Source: Gaoshiqia sp050178015
GTDB taxonomy: Bacteria; Bacteroidota; Bacteroidia; Bacteroidales; Prolixibacteraceae
Direction of reading: 5' to 3'
Length of the DNA: 64,000 nt
Assembly: GCA_050178015.1 (NCBI GenBank)
Contig: JBFXGM010000023.1
Coordinates: 20,646 to 84,645, forward strand
A model generated the notes under the pieces. That model did no database searches. It was given only the letters and a program-made list of their open reading frames with translations, and was not told where the DNA came from. Shown piece after piece: positions 25,051-34,397 of this stretch. How positions within the stretch are numbered: the first letter of the stretch is position 1; the number at the start of each line of letters is the position of its first letter. The position numbers were made by a program, and so were the translations under genes.

Positions 25051-26524
25051 TTCGGGGAACCATCTTCAGCAGCCGGTCGGCCAGTCGTTTCACTTCATCC
25101 GAAACCGGCACCAGGAAAAGGAACAGGGCTGTCAGTAAGGCAATAAGGGCGCCGCGCATAAACACATCCGCAATGACCGGTAAGTGAGGGAGGACTTTTA
25201 ACAGAAAATACACAGCTATATAGAATAGGGCAACCAGCAGAAACCGGTAATTGAAGGGTTGAAACCGGAATTTCCGGTACAGGAAAAGATAGCGCATCAG
25301 GTTGTTCAGGAAAAGACCTGCCGCAACGGCCACGGCTGCCCCAACAATTCCCCACAGCGGGGTGAGCACATACAGCAAAACGCCAACCACCGCAATCAGC
25401 ACCACAACAAAATAAAGCGACACCCGGTAATGCTTGGAAAAAGAAAGGACCTGCGCATTGGCACCGGTCAGCATATCAAACAGGTAGCCCAGGCCAATAA
25501 AAAAGATGACCCATTTCGACTGGACATAGTCGTCGCCCAGGATGATGAGGATGTTGTGGATGTTGGCCCAGATGCCCAGAAAAAGAAAACCGCCAATGAT
25601 AAACTGGTTGAGGCAGCTTTTATAGTAGATATCCCGGATTGCTGCCAGCTTGCCCTCGGCCCAGGCATCGGCAATGAGGGTGCCCGAAATTTTCAGCAAC
25701 GGGCGCGACGGGATGACCACCAGTGTTCCAAAATAAAAAGCGATGGTATAGACGCCCGTGTTGCTAAGATCGAGAATTTGGTTAACGGCTATTTTGTCGA
25801 TATTGAAAACGGCCATCGTTCCCAGTCCTCCCAGGATGGAAAAGGCAGCCACATCCATCATTTCTTTCAGAAACGATTTGTTGATAAACTTGAAATCCGT
25901 CCGAAAATGAATTTCGCCACGGATATAAAGAAGGATTAAGATGAATAATCCTTTAAGGGAAATTACCGTCGCGTAACCCAGGACGAGCTGGTGCTGGTTG
26001 ATGAGCCCGAAAGCAAACAGCATCACCAACAGGAACAGGAACACGCGCTGCAAAAAATCCTGCAGAAAAATGCCCGACACCGCATCGTACAACACCTTAT
26101 TGTACGTGTCGAGTTGCGTGTAGATCATGGCAAAGAAGGTGAGCGGCACCAGCAGGTAAATGTAGTTGGCAAACAAGGCCGATTTTTCCTGGTTGTTTTC
26201 CATCAGCAAGGGCGAGAACAGAAAATAGGCCAGCAAAAACAGTGAAAACCCTACGGCCATAAACAAGGCCGTGATGGCCACGAATCCGTGGTGCCCGCTT
26301 GCTTTGTCGCGAAAATAGGGAAACAAGCGTGAGGTTACTCCTGCCGAACCCAGCATCGAAAACTGCCCGAACAAGGTGGCGTATGCGCCAAACAATCCGA
26401 ACAGGCCGACCAGATCGGTGGTCAGAAAATTGGGGTACAGGTACGAAGTGGTCACAAACCCGATGAGCACCCCCAGGTACGACCAAAGACTGCCTTTTAT
26501 GGATTGTTTAATGATAATGCCCAT
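25040..26524 (-). CDS. polysaccharide flippase, Wzx/MATE-like (MVF superfamily)
   Basis: The 494-residue integral membrane protein has about 12-14 hydrophobic segments, starting with GSLWSYLGVLIGFVTTSYLYP, typical of the polysaccharide biosynthesis/oligosaccharide flippase family that moves undecaprenyl-linked repeat units across the inner membrane. The ATG at 26524 gives the usual start (MGIIIKQSIKGSLWSYLGV). It lies between glycosyltransferase genes and the YfhO gene and is transcribed opposite to both. It overlaps the methyltransferase gene tail to tail by 11 bases. The transported glycan is not known. Confidence 0.87.
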   Translation of the reverse strand: MGIIIKQSIKGSLWSYLGVLIGFVTTSYLYPNFLTTDLVGLFGLFGAYATLFGQFSMLGSAGVTSRLFPYFRDKASGHHGFVAITALFMAVGFSLFLLAYFLFSPLLMENNQEKSALFANYIYLLVPLTFFAMIYTQLDTYNKVLYDAVSGIFLQDFLQRVFLFLLVMLFAFGLINQHQLVLGYATVISLKGLFILILLYIRGEIHFRTDFKFINKSFLKEMMDVAAFSILGGLGTMAVFNIDKIAVNQILDLSNTGVYTIAFYFGTLVVIPSRPLLKISGTLIADAWAEGKLAAIRDIYYKSCLNQFIIGGFLFLGIWANIHNILIILGDDYVQSKWVIFFIGLGYLFDMLTGANAQVLSFSKHYRVSLYFVVVLIAVVGVLLYVLTPLWGIVGAAVAVAAGLFLNNLMRYLFLYRKFRFQPFNYRFLLVALFYIAVYFLLKVLPHLPVIADVFMRGALIALLTALFLFLVPVSDEVKRLADRLLKMVPRIRK

Positions 26525-26559
26525 TTGTACCGGTTTCCCTGATTATTTCTTTATTTTTG
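26524..26559 (+). promoter_or_regulatory. promoter of the YfhO gene
   Basis: TATTTTTG (26552-26559) is a full match to TAnnTTTG. A TTTG occurs at 26524-26527 with 24 bases between, slightly longer than usual. The ATG of the gene is 34 bases downstream. Confidence 0.5.
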
Positions 26560-26593
26560 CTTCAATTTGAAACGAGAAAAGCTTTAAATAATT

Positions 26594-29098
26594 ATGGCAA
26601 AGATAAAAGGCAATCGCAATATATTCGTTGTAATTGGAATTATTCTCTTCTTTATCATCACCGCATTTCTCTATTTTTCGCCCCAGCTCGAAGGCAAAAA
26701 GCTGGATGCCGGCGATACCGCCCATTATTTGGGCATGGCCAAAGAAGTCAATGATTTCCGGGCCGAAACCGGCGAAGAGGCCTTGTGGACCAACAGCATG
26801 TTTGGCGGGATGCCAGCCTACCTGATTTCGGTGAAATACAGCGGCGAGCTGCTGGCCCGTGTGCAGACATTTTACAACACCCTCCTACCCCGTCCGGCCG
26901 GTTATCTGGTGTTGTACTGCCTGTTCTTTTTTGTGCTGACCTTGTTCCTGGGCGTCAACCCTTTTGTGGGGGCGGCAGGCGCATTGATGTACGGTTTTGC
27001 CACCTTCTTTTTTGTACTGATGGGCGCCGGGCACATGACCAAAGTACACACGCTGACATACATGGCGCTGGTGGTTGCCGGGGTGCTGATGGCCTACCGA
27101 AAACAACCGGTTGCAGGCAGTTTGGTAACTGCCATTGGCCTGTCGTGGATGCTGAGCGCCAACCACCCGCAAATGACCTATTACGCCGGGATCATGGTGG
27201 CACTGATCGGGATTGCCTACCTGGTTGCAGCGTTCCGGGAGAAAACGCTGCCCGCCTTTCTGAAAGCATCCGCCCTGCTGCTGATTGCCCTGGTGCTGGC
27301 CGTGGGCACTAACTTTGGCCGTTTGTACACCACCTATGAATACGGCAAAGATTCTATTCGCGGCGCATCGGAACTAACACTTGACGGGGACAACCAAACC
27401 TCCGGGCTCGATAAAAATTACATCCTGGATTACAGCTACGACTGGGGCGAGGCCATGACGGCTTTCATCCCGCGGTTTAAAGGCGGCGGCATGAGCGAGC
27501 CGCTGGGCGAGAAATCGGAGGTGTACCGCTTTTTCGAAAAAAACCAGGGAAAAGCCGCGGCCAAACAAGTGACTTCCGCCCTGCCGATGTACTGGGGAAG
27601 CCAGCCCATTTCGAGCGCTCCGTTCTACTACGGGGCCGTGTTGTGTTTCCTGTTTGTGCTTGGTTTATTTGTGGTGAAAGGAACCGACAAATGGTGGATT
27701 GCAGCCGTGGTAATCGTTTCCTTCTTGCTTTCGTTAGGAAAGAATGCCGCCTGGCTCAGCAATTTCATGATCGACTACTTTCCAGGCTACAACAAGTTCC
27801 GCGATGTGAAAAATATCATCGTCATCCAGCATTTTGCTATGGCGCTGCTGGGCGTGCTGGCCATCCGCGAAATCTATCTTCAACGACTGGATAAGGCTAT
27901 TTTGCTGAAAAACCTGAAACACGCCTGGTATGTTTTGGGCGGACTGGCCTTACTATTCGTAGTGTTTCCCGGACTGGCAGGCGATTTTACCGGACCAACG
28001 GATGCCCGCCTGGCGCAAGCCGGTTGGCCAGAACAACTGCTTGGCGCCCTGCGCGACGACCGGCGAATGGTGCTACGCACAGATGCCTTTAAAGCATTGA
28101 TATTTATCAGCCTTGCGGCAGGCCTCATCTGGCTGTACGTGAAGCAAAAACTCAAAGCCAGCTACGCTCTGGCGCTTTGGGTGGTGTTGATCTTTGCCGA
28201 TATGTGGCCGGTAAATAAAAAATATCTGAACGATAGCAACTTCACTTCCAGGTCGCGGGCAGAGGCTCCTTACAAGGCATCGGCTGCCGACCAGGAAATT
28301 TTGAAAGACACGGACCCGGACTACCGTGTCCTGAACCTTACGGTGAGCCTCTTTCAGGATGCGTCCACCTCGTATTTCCACAAATCGCTGGGGGGCTACC
28401 ACGGCGCCAAAATGGAGCGCTACCAGGAATTGTACGACCATCAGCTGTTCCCGGAGGTCCGCACATTGATCGGCGGATTTCAGAAGCCGGAAGCCATCGA
28501 CTCGGTGATGCGTTCGCTTTCGGTGATCAACATGCTGAACACGAAATACATCATCTACGACCCGAACAGTGCGCCGCTGCCAAACCACCATGCCCTGGGT
28601 CATGCCTGGTTTGTGGATGAAGTGAAGCTGGTGGAAGATGCCAATGAGGAAATCGCTGCGCTGGCCGGTTTTGATGCGGCAGAAGAGGCCCTGGTGGATC
28701 AACGCTATTCCGAAATGCTGAAAGACATGCAGTTTGGCGGGGCCGGCGAGTCGCAGATCGAACTGCTGGAGTACCGCCCCAATTACCTGAAATACAGGGC
28801 ACGGGCAAAGAATACTTTGCTGGCCGTGTTTTCCGAGATTTATTACCCCAACGGCTGGAAAGCCTACATCGACGGACAGGAAACCGCTCATCTGCGAGCC
28901 AATTACGTATTGCGGGCCCTGCCTGTTCCTGCCGGTGAGCACGAGATTGAATTCCGTTTTGAACCTGCTTCGTATTTCACCGGAAATAAAATTTCGCTCA
29001 CCAGCTCGCTTCTGCTGATCCTAGCGCTGGCACTGGTCGGATTTTCTACCTATAAAAAGAAGGCAGATCATGAAAAAGAAGACTCCGGCAAGGCTTAA
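26594..29098 (+). CDS. YfhO family multipass membrane protein
   Basis: The 834-residue protein contains about 12 membrane segments in its first two thirds (e.g. IFVVIGIILFFIITAFLYF, then YLVLYCLFFFVLTLFLGV), a soluble, probably extracytoplasmic part, and a last helix near the C terminus (ISLTSSLLLILALALVGFSTY). The pattern, including ...GDTAHYLGMAKEV..., SMFGGMPAYL and the closing IYYPNGWKAYIDGQETAHLRANYVLRALPVPAGEHEIEFRF, is that of Bacteroidota YfhO-like proteins. Firmicute YfhO decorates lipoteichoic acid with sugar; the role in Bacteroidota is unclear. It overlaps ftsX by 29 bases. Confidence 0.85.
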   Translation: MAKIKGNRNIFVVIGIILFFIITAFLYFSPQLEGKKLDAGDTAHYLGMAKEVNDFRAETGEEALWTNSMFGGMPAYLISVKYSGELLARVQTFYNTLLPRPAGYLVLYCLFFFVLTLFLGVNPFVGAAGALMYGFATFFFVLMGAGHMTKVHTLTYMALVVAGVLMAYRKQPVAGSLVTAIGLSWMLSANHPQMTYYAGIMVALIGIAYLVAAFREKTLPAFLKASALLLIALVLAVGTNFGRLYTTYEYGKDSIRGASELTLDGDNQTSGLDKNYILDYSYDWGEAMTAFIPRFKGGGMSEPLGEKSEVYRFFEKNQGKAAAKQVTSALPMYWGSQPISSAPFYYGAVLCFLFVLGLFVVKGTDKWWIAAVVIVSFLLSLGKNAAWLSNFMIDYFPGYNKFRDVKNIIVIQHFAMALLGVLAIREIYLQRLDKAILLKNLKHAWYVLGGLALLFVVFPGLAGDFTGPTDARLAQAGWPEQLLGALRDDRRMVLRTDAFKALIFISLAAGLIWLYVKQKLKASYALALWVVLIFADMWPVNKKYLNDSNFTSRSRAEAPYKASAADQEILKDTDPDYRVLNLTVSLFQDASTSYFHKSLGGYHGAKMERYQELYDHQLFPEVRTLIGGFQKPEAIDSVMRSLSVINMLNTKYIIYDPNSAPLPNHHALGHAWFVDEVKLVEDANEEIAALAGFDAAEEALVDQRYSEMLKDMQFGGAGESQIELLEYRPNYLKYRARAKNTLLAVFSEIYYPNGWKAYIDGQETAHLRANYVLRALPVPAGEHEIEFRFEPASYFTGNKISLTSSLLLILALALVGFSTYKKKADHEKEDSGKA

Positions 29099-29948
29099 AC
29101 GCCGGTTGGTGCGCTCGTACCTGACCTCCACCATCAGTATCACGCTGGTGCTGTTTTTGGTGGGCATCCTCTCGTTGCTGGTATTGAACGCCGAACGGCT
29201 ATCGGAATACGTACGTGAGCATGTTGGTTTTACGCTGGTGCTGCACGATCATGTCCGCGATGTGGACGTGCTCCGACTGCAAAAAATACTGAGCGCCACG
29301 CCTTTTGTCAAATCCACCGAATTTGTCGGGAAGGAAGAAGCCGCAGCAAGGCTGGCCGAAGAGTTAGGCGAAGATTTTACCGGTTTCCTGGGCTTCAACC
29401 CGCTGTTTTCGTCCATCGACGTAAAATTGAATGCCGAATACATGCAGCCCGACAGCCTGGTGCTGCTCGAAAACAAGTTTCTGGAATTCCCCGAAGTACA
29501 GGAAGTTTTCTACCAGCGCGACCTGGTCAAAATTATCAACGAAAATGTGCAGCGCATCAGCCTCTTTCTGTTGGTCTTTTCGCTGTCGCTTTTATTTATT
29601 TTCACCACCCTCATCAACAACACTATCCGCATATCTATTTATTCTCAGCGATTTATCATCAACACGATGAAGCTGGTTGGTGCAACGCGCTCGTTTATCC
29701 GCCGACCTTTTGTGATGAGAAGTATCAGCTACGGACTGCTGGCCGGATTGATTGCCAATGGGGCGCTGCTGTTGCTGATCCATTCGTTCCAACAGGATTT
29801 TAAAGGGATCCTGGATCTTCGGCAAATCGATACCATTGGGATCACCTTTGTTATTGTTTTGCTGTTTGGGGTGCTCATTTCATGGCTTTCAACCCTGCTG
29901 GCTGTAAATAAATTTCTTCGCTTACGGTTTGAAGAGTTATATTATTGA
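29070..29948 (+). CDS. ftsX: cell division protein FtsX
   Basis: The 292-residue protein has the FtsX plan: a basic cytoplasmic start (MKKKTPARLKRRLVRSYL), TM1 at about 20-40, a large periplasmic loop (about 42-165, with LVLLENKFLEFPEVQEVFYQRDLV), and three more membrane segments ending in INKFLRLRFEELYY-like sequence. FtsX forms an ABC-like complex with FtsE that transmits to peptidoglycan hydrolases at the septum; ftsE is not in this window, which is usual for Bacteroidota. The start lies inside the end of the YfhO gene. Confidence 0.92.
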   Translation: MKKKTPARLKRRLVRSYLTSTISITLVLFLVGILSLLVLNAERLSEYVREHVGFTLVLHDHVRDVDVLRLQKILSATPFVKSTEFVGKEEAAARLAEELGEDFTGFLGFNPLFSSIDVKLNAEYMQPDSLVLLENKFLEFPEVQEVFYQRDLVKIINENVQRISLFLLVFSLSLLFIFTTLINNTIRISIYSQRFIINTMKLVGATRSFIRRPFVMRSISYGLLAGLIANGALLLLIHSFQQDFKGILDLRQIDTIGITFVIVLLFGVLISWLSTLLAVNKFLRLRFEELYY

Positions 29949-29975
29949 TTATTTTTGACCACCAAGTTTACGATC

Positions 29976-30230
29976 ATGGCAAAAAAAGAACAAAACATAA
30001 CAGACCCCCGATTCGCTTTAGGGAAAGAAAATTTCAGGCTTCTGCTCATCGGCTTCGTCATTATTGTTATTGGTTTTATCCTAATGGTGGGCGGGCAAAG
30101 TGAGGATCCTGCGGTTTTCAATACCGAGATTTTCAGCTTCCGCCGGATTACCCTGGCCCCGGTTGTGGTGCTGTTCGGATTTATGTTTGTCATTTTTGCC
30201 ATCATGAAAAAAGCCAAGCCACAGGACTAA
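29976..30230 (+). CDS. DUF3098 domain membrane protein
   Basis: A small protein of 84 residues with two membrane helices: LLLIGFVIIVIGFILMVGG and ITLAPVVVLFGFMFVIFAIM. The linker QSEDPAVFNTEIFSFRRITLAP is the conserved part of the Bacteroidota family DUF3098. It follows ftsX by 27 bases, as in many relatives, and is likely cotranscribed. Function is unknown. The ATG at 29976 is preferred to a non-ATG start seven codons upstream. Confidence 0.85.
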   Translation: MAKKEQNITDPRFALGKENFRLLLIGFVIIVIGFILMVGGQSEDPAVFNTEIFSFRRITLAPVVVLFGFMFVIFAIMKKAKPQD

Positions 30231-30318
30231 CAGGTAGCTTCATCGTAAGGCTTTGTTACCTTTCCCCTTATTTACCCATTTATTTTCCTTCGACTTACCC
30301 GATTACCGGTTGATTTAC

Positions 30319-30326
30319 TATTTTTG
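30319..30326 (+). promoter_or_regulatory. -7 element before truB
   Basis: TATTTTTG, a full match to TAnnTTTG, lies 60 bases before the truB ATG. A clear -33 TTTG is not seen. It suggests truB is not only read from the ftsX promoter. Confidence 0.45.
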
Positions 30327-30386
30327 CAGGCTGAAAAAATCCGAACAGGCGATTTCAGTTGAATAATTAATTTTAAAGGCTTTAGA

Positions 30387-31100
30387 ATGGGGATTGAACC
30401 CAAAAAATACGACTTCCAGCAAGGAGAAATTTTACTGTTTGACAAGGAGCTGGAATGGACATCATTCGATTTGGTACAAAAAGTACGCAACAAACTCTGC
30501 CGTGCGCTGGGAATAAAGAAACTGAAAGTGGGCCACGCCGGCACTCTCGACCCCAAAGCCACCGGCCTGATGATTCTGTGCACCGGAAAAGCTACCAAGC
30601 AAATAGAAAGTTTGCAGGCGGAAGAAAAGGAGTACATCGCCACCCTTAAGCTAGGCGCCACCACGCCGTCCTTCGATCTGGAAACAGAAGAAGACGCACA
30701 ATATCCAACAGAACACATCAACCAAACAAAGATTGAAGAAGTACTGAAGCAGTTCACCGGCGAACAATTGCAGGTGCCGCCTATCTTCAGCGCAGTCAAG
30801 GTTGACGGCAAACGGGCTTACACCCATGCCCGCAAAGGACAAGACGTGAAACTGAACGCCAAACTGATCCGGATTCCGCACATCGAACTTATCCGTTTTG
30901 AAGGCAGCCAGCTGGTGATCCGGGTGGTGTGCAGCAAAGGCACCTACATCCGGGCCTTGGCGCGTGACATTGGCGAGGCACTAAACAGCGGCGCTTATTT
31001 GACCGGCCTAAAACGCACCAAAATCGGCAAGTTTGACGTAGAAGAAGCGATGAGCATCGATTTTTTTGTGGAAAATTTAAATCAATTTGTAACCAACTAA
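30387..31100 (+). CDS. truB: tRNA pseudouridine(55) synthase
   Basis: A 237-residue TruB. The catalytic aspartate 55 sits in GHAGTLDPKATGLMILCTGKATK; the following QVPPIFSAVKVDGKRAYTHARKG and SKGTYIRALARDIGEAL are the family's RNA-binding signatures. It modifies U55 in the T-loop of nearly all tRNAs. The protein lacks a C-terminal PUA domain, as is usual for the short Bacteroidota form. It is followed 99 bases later by queA, another tRNA modification gene. Confidence 0.95.
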   Translation: MGIEPKKYDFQQGEILLFDKELEWTSFDLVQKVRNKLCRALGIKKLKVGHAGTLDPKATGLMILCTGKATKQIESLQAEEKEYIATLKLGATTPSFDLETEEDAQYPTEHINQTKIEEVLKQFTGEQLQVPPIFSAVKVDGKRAYTHARKGQDVKLNAKLIRIPHIELIRFEGSQLVIRVVCSKGTYIRALARDIGEALNSGAYLTGLKRTKIGKFDVEEAMSIDFFVENLNQFVTN

Positions 31101-31199
31101 GAACTGCGCCGTAAAAGGTCACTTTGGATTACCGGCAGCATCCCGACAGCGATCCTGCTATATGAAAGTCAATTAAGAAAATACAGATATCATTTACCT

Positions 31200-32249
31200 A
31201 TGAAGTTATCGAAGTTTAAGTACAAATTACCGGAAGAGTTAATCGCCCTGCATCCGTCCGACAACCGCGACGAATCGCGTCTGATGGTGTTGAACCGGAA
31301 AACAAAGGAGATTGAACACAAGTTATTCAAAGACATCACCGATTACTTTGAAGATCAGGACGTGATGGTCTTCAACGACACCAAGGTTTTTCCGGCGCGT
31401 TTGTACGGCAACAAGGAAAAGACGGGCGCCGAAATTGAGGTATTCCTGCTGCGAGAGCTGAACCGCGAACAGCGCTTGTGGGATGTACTGGTGGATCCGG
31501 CCCGTAAAATCCGCATCGGGAACAAACTGTATTTTGGCGAAGATGACCTGCTGGTTGCCGAAGTCATCGACAACACCACATCACGAGGCCGCACCCTGCG
31601 CTTTTTGTTTGACGGCCCCTACGACGAATTTAAAAATACGCTCTACAGCTTGGGCGAAACACCGCTGCCCAAGTTTATCCAGCGCCCGGTAGCCCCTGAA
31701 GATAAAGATCGCTATCAAACCATATTTGCCAAACATGAAGGCGCCGTAGCCGCACCTACTGCCGGTCTGCACTTTAGCCGCGAACTGATGAAACGGCTCG
31801 AAATTATAGGCGTTGACTTCAGCTTTGTTACCCTGCACGTAGGATTGGGCAATTTCCGCAGTGTGGACGTGGAAGACCTGACCAAACACAAGATGGACTC
31901 GGAACAAATTTATATTACCGAAGAAGCTTGCGAGGTGGTTAACCGGGCAAAAATGAACAAGAAGAATGTATGCGCCGTGGGAACAACCGTCATGCGGACG
32001 CTCGAAAGCTCCGTATCCACCCAGGGGCACTTGAAACCATATGAAGGATGGACCAATAAATTCATTTTCCCTCCTTACGAATTCAGTGTGGCCAACCGCA
32101 TGATCACCAATCTCCACCTGCCCCTGTCGACCTTACTGATGATGGTGGCTGCTTTTGGAGGTTACGATTTTGTGATGGAAGCCTACCGCAAAGCCATCAA
32201 AGAGGGTTATCGCTTTGGCACTTACGGCGATGCGATGTTGATCCTGTAG
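31200..32249 (+). CDS. queA: S-adenosylmethionine:tRNA ribosyltransferase-isomerase
   Basis: QueA transfers and rearranges the ribose of SAM to make epoxyqueuosine in tRNA anticodons. The 349-residue protein matches throughout: start MKLSKFKYKLPEELIALHP, DESRLMVLNR, VFNDTKVFPARLYG, GAVAAPTAGLHF, SFVTLHVGLGNFRSV, and ANRMITNLHLPLSTLLMMVAAFGG. Length and order of motifs are complete. A Rho-independent terminator follows 27 bases after the stop codon. Confidence 0.96.
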   Translation: MKLSKFKYKLPEELIALHPSDNRDESRLMVLNRKTKEIEHKLFKDITDYFEDQDVMVFNDTKVFPARLYGNKEKTGAEIEVFLLRELNREQRLWDVLVDPARKIRIGNKLYFGEDDLLVAEVIDNTTSRGRTLRFLFDGPYDEFKNTLYSLGETPLPKFIQRPVAPEDKDRYQTIFAKHEGAVAAPTAGLHFSRELMKRLEIIGVDFSFVTLHVGLGNFRSVDVEDLTKHKMDSEQIYITEEACEVVNRAKMNKKNVCAVGTTVMRTLESSVSTQGHLKPYEGWTNKFIFPPYEFSVANRMITNLHLPLSTLLMMVAAFGGYDFVMEAYRKAIKEGYRFGTYGDAMLIL

Positions 32250-32275
32250 CCCGCTCTCAAAAAAACAATATTGAA

Positions 32276-32301
32276 AGGTTGCCTGCCCGGCAGCCTTTTT
32301 T
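32276..32301 (+). terminator. terminator of queA
   Basis: AGGTTGCC (32276-32283), loop tgccc, GGCAGCCT (32289-32296), with seven Watson-Crick pairs and one G-U pair, followed by six T residues. Confidence 0.75.
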
Positions 32302-32341
32302 ATTGCAAGACATCGAATGCCTGCACTTCGTATCCGAATAT

Positions 32342-32349
32342 TATCTTTG
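32342..32349 (+). promoter_or_regulatory. -7 element of rnhA
   Basis: TATCTTTG matches TAnnTTTG and ends 14 bases before the rnhA ATG, so the mRNA would be nearly leaderless. No convincing -33 element. Confidence 0.45.
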
Positions 32350-32363
32350 CAAAAAAGAAACAA

Positions 32364-32837
32364 ATGACTGGAACCCCACGCATCACAATCTTTACCGACG
32401 GCGCAGCACGCGGCAACCCCGGCCCCGGAGGCTACGGGGTGGTACTATTGTCGGGGCCACACCGCAAGGAACTTTCCGATGGATTTGAACTGACGACCAA
32501 CAACCGCATGGAATTGCTGGCCGTCATCATCGGGCTCGAAGCTTTAAAAGTCGAGAACAGCCAGGTCACCATATACTCCGATTCCAAATATGTGGTAGAT
32601 GCCGTGGAAAAACGCTGGGTGTGGAACTGGGTCAAAAAGCGCTTTGCCGGCAAAAAAAATGCAGACCTGTGGCAGCGGTTCCTGAAAATTTACGAGAAAC
32701 ACCAAGTCCGTTTTGTTTGGGTGAAAGGCCATGCCAATATCCCCGAAAACGAGCGCTGCGACCAATTGGCCGTAGAAGCATCCCTGGTGCCAAACCGTAA
32801 AAAGGATATCGGATACTTGCAATCCCAACTACAATGA
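32364..32837 (+). CDS. rnhA: ribonuclease HI
   Basis: The 157-residue protein degrades RNA in RNA-DNA hybrids. The DEDD metal-binding residues are in place: Asp12 in IFTDGAARGNPGPGGYG, Glu50 in NNRMELLAVI, Asp73 in IYSDSKYVVDA and Asp133 in NERCDQLAVEA, with the catalytic loop histidine in VWVKGHANIPENE. The basic handle (KRWVWNWVKKRFAGKKNADLWQRF) is present. The ATG at 32364 is chosen because a promoter element lies directly upstream; a longer frame starts within the queA terminator and is unlikely. Confidence 0.94.
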   Translation: MTGTPRITIFTDGAARGNPGPGGYGVVLLSGPHRKELSDGFELTTNNRMELLAVIIGLEALKVENSQVTIYSDSKYVVDAVEKRWVWNWVKKRFAGKKNADLWQRFLKIYEKHQVRFVWVKGHANIPENERCDQLAVEASLVPNRKKDIGYLQSQLQ

Positions 32838-32947
32838 TTAATTGACGGTCTCAGCATTCAGAGTTATACCATTCAACTGCAATTATAACTGCATACTGGG
32901 ACTGAATACTGAGACTGTGACTGAGTACCACGTCCCAATTTAATTCC

Positions 32948-32955
32948 TATTTTTG
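32948..32955 (+). promoter_or_regulatory. -7 element of waaA
   Basis: TATTTTTG matches TAnnTTTG, 29 bases before the waaA ATG. The 110 bases upstream, between rnhA and this site, show only short ACTGA-type repeats. Confidence 0.45.
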
Positions 32956-32984
32956 ACGTCTGAATTTTCATATTCGTTGCCCTC

Positions 32985-34217
32985 ATGAACCTGATTTATC
33001 AACTCGGCATCCGCATCTATCGGCTGGCAGCCTGGCTGGCAGCTCCCTTCAACCCCAAAGCACGCTTTTGGCACCAAGGGCAAAAGTCGGTTTTTCCTTA
33101 TTTGAAGAGCAAATCGATCGGCAAACAACCGCTGATTTGGGTTCATTGCGCCTCGCTGGGCGAGTTTGAACAGGGCCGTCCGCTGATCGAAGCTATCAAA
33201 AAACAACATCCGGGCTACCAGATCCTGCTCACCTTCTTTTCGCCATCGGGCTACGAAATACGCAAAAACTACGAAGTGGCCGATTTTATCTGCTACCTGC
33301 CAGCCGACACACCGGCCAACGCCCGAAGGTTCATCAACCTGACACAACCGGAGAAAGTTTTCTTCATCAAATATGAATTTTGGAAAAACTACCTGCATGA
33401 ATTAAGCCGCCGAAAAATTCCCCTGTACCTGGTTTCCGCCATTTTCCGGCCCGAACAATTATTTTTTCAGAAAGGCTTGCGGGCCAATTGGTACCGCAAT
33501 ATTTTGCAGGGGGTTGAGCACTTCTTTGTTCAAAACCAGCAATCGGCCAACTTACTGGCAAGCATCGGATTTTCCAATTACACCGTCACCGGCGACACCC
33601 GTTTCGACCGGGTAGCGGAGATCGCGGCCAACCGGAAAGAACTTCCGCAGATTGCCGCGTTTAAAGGCGACACAAAACTACTTGTCGCGGGCAGCTCGTG
33701 GCAGCCCGACGAGGAACTTCTGGCCGAATACCTCCAAACAAACAAAACGGTCAAGATGATTATCGCCCCGCACGAAGTCAAGGAAGCAAATATAAAAAGG
33801 CTGCTGTCCCTGCTGCCTGAAAAAGCCGCGCGCTACTCGTCAGCCGCTGACCAACTCACAGACAGCCGCATCCTGATCATCGACTCCATCGGCATCCTGT
33901 CCAGTATTTACAGGTATGCCGATGTGGCCTACATTGGCGGTGGGTTTGGTGTGGGCATCCACAACACGCTCGAAGCGGCCATCTACAACATCCCCGTTTT
34001 GTTTGGCCCCAATTATCTCAAATTTCAGGAAGCCGTAGAACTGGTCAACCGGGAACTGGCCTTTCCGGTTACAAATGCCAACGAACTGACCAGCCAACTG
34101 GATCAGCTAATCGGACAGGACGAATTACGGGCCGGGATTGCGGTAGGTTGCCGCCAATTCATGTCGGAAAATATTGGCGCCACCCAACTGGTATTGGAAA
34201 AAGTTTTTAACAATTAA
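32985..34217 (+). CDS. waaA: 3-deoxy-D-manno-octulosonic acid (Kdo) transferase
   Basis: WaaA (KdtA) attaches Kdo to the lipid A precursor, the first sugar step of LPS core. The 410-residue GT-B protein has the N-terminal hydrophobic anchor, the catalytic glutamate 60 in VHCASLGEFEQGRPLIEAI, the segment FFIKYEFWKNYL, GDTRFDR, and the C-terminal donor-binding IGGGFGVGIHNTLEAAIYNIPVLFGPNY. This shows the organism makes a Kdo-containing lipid A, consistent with a Gram-negative Bacteroidota. Confidence 0.94.
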   Translation: MNLIYQLGIRIYRLAAWLAAPFNPKARFWHQGQKSVFPYLKSKSIGKQPLIWVHCASLGEFEQGRPLIEAIKKQHPGYQILLTFFSPSGYEIRKNYEVADFICYLPADTPANARRFINLTQPEKVFFIKYEFWKNYLHELSRRKIPLYLVSAIFRPEQLFFQKGLRANWYRNILQGVEHFFVQNQQSANLLASIGFSNYTVTGDTRFDRVAEIAANRKELPQIAAFKGDTKLLVAGSSWQPDEELLAEYLQTNKTVKMIIAPHEVKEANIKRLLSLLPEKAARYSSAADQLTDSRILIIDSIGILSSIYRYADVAYIGGGFGVGIHNTLEAAIYNIPVLFGPNYLKFQEAVELVNRELAFPVTNANELTSQLDQLIGQDELRAGIAVGCRQFMSENIGATQLVLEKVFNN

Positions 34218-34317
34218 CGTTTTCTGAAACCAATTTCGAGGCATAAACGTAGCAGCGCCTATTACCCGCTAAACCGTTCATTTTCTGTTAACTTTTCAAG
34301 TTGCCACTTGATGATTA

Positions 34318-34342
34318 TTTACCGTTTTGGTAAACTTTTTTT
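34318..34342 (+). terminator. possible terminator of waaA
   Basis: TTTACC (34318-34323), loop gtttt, GGTAAA (34329-34334), then C and seven T. The stem is short and A/T-rich, so efficiency is uncertain. Confidence 0.5.
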
Positions 34343-34373
34343 AATTATCAAAACACTTATCCACTGTATATCA

Positions 34374-34397
34374 ATCAACTAACACATTTTAGTTGAT
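34374..34397. promoter_or_regulatory. 9-bp inverted repeat upstream of nrdJ
   Basis: ATCAACTAA (34374-34382), loop cacatt, TTAGTTGAT (34389-34397) is a perfect dyad in the 325-base gap between waaA and nrdJ. It has no T-tract and could be an operator or part of a structured leader. A second near-palindrome, GCACTATATTGC, lies about 50 bases further on. No B12-box is recognisable. Confidence 0.45.
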
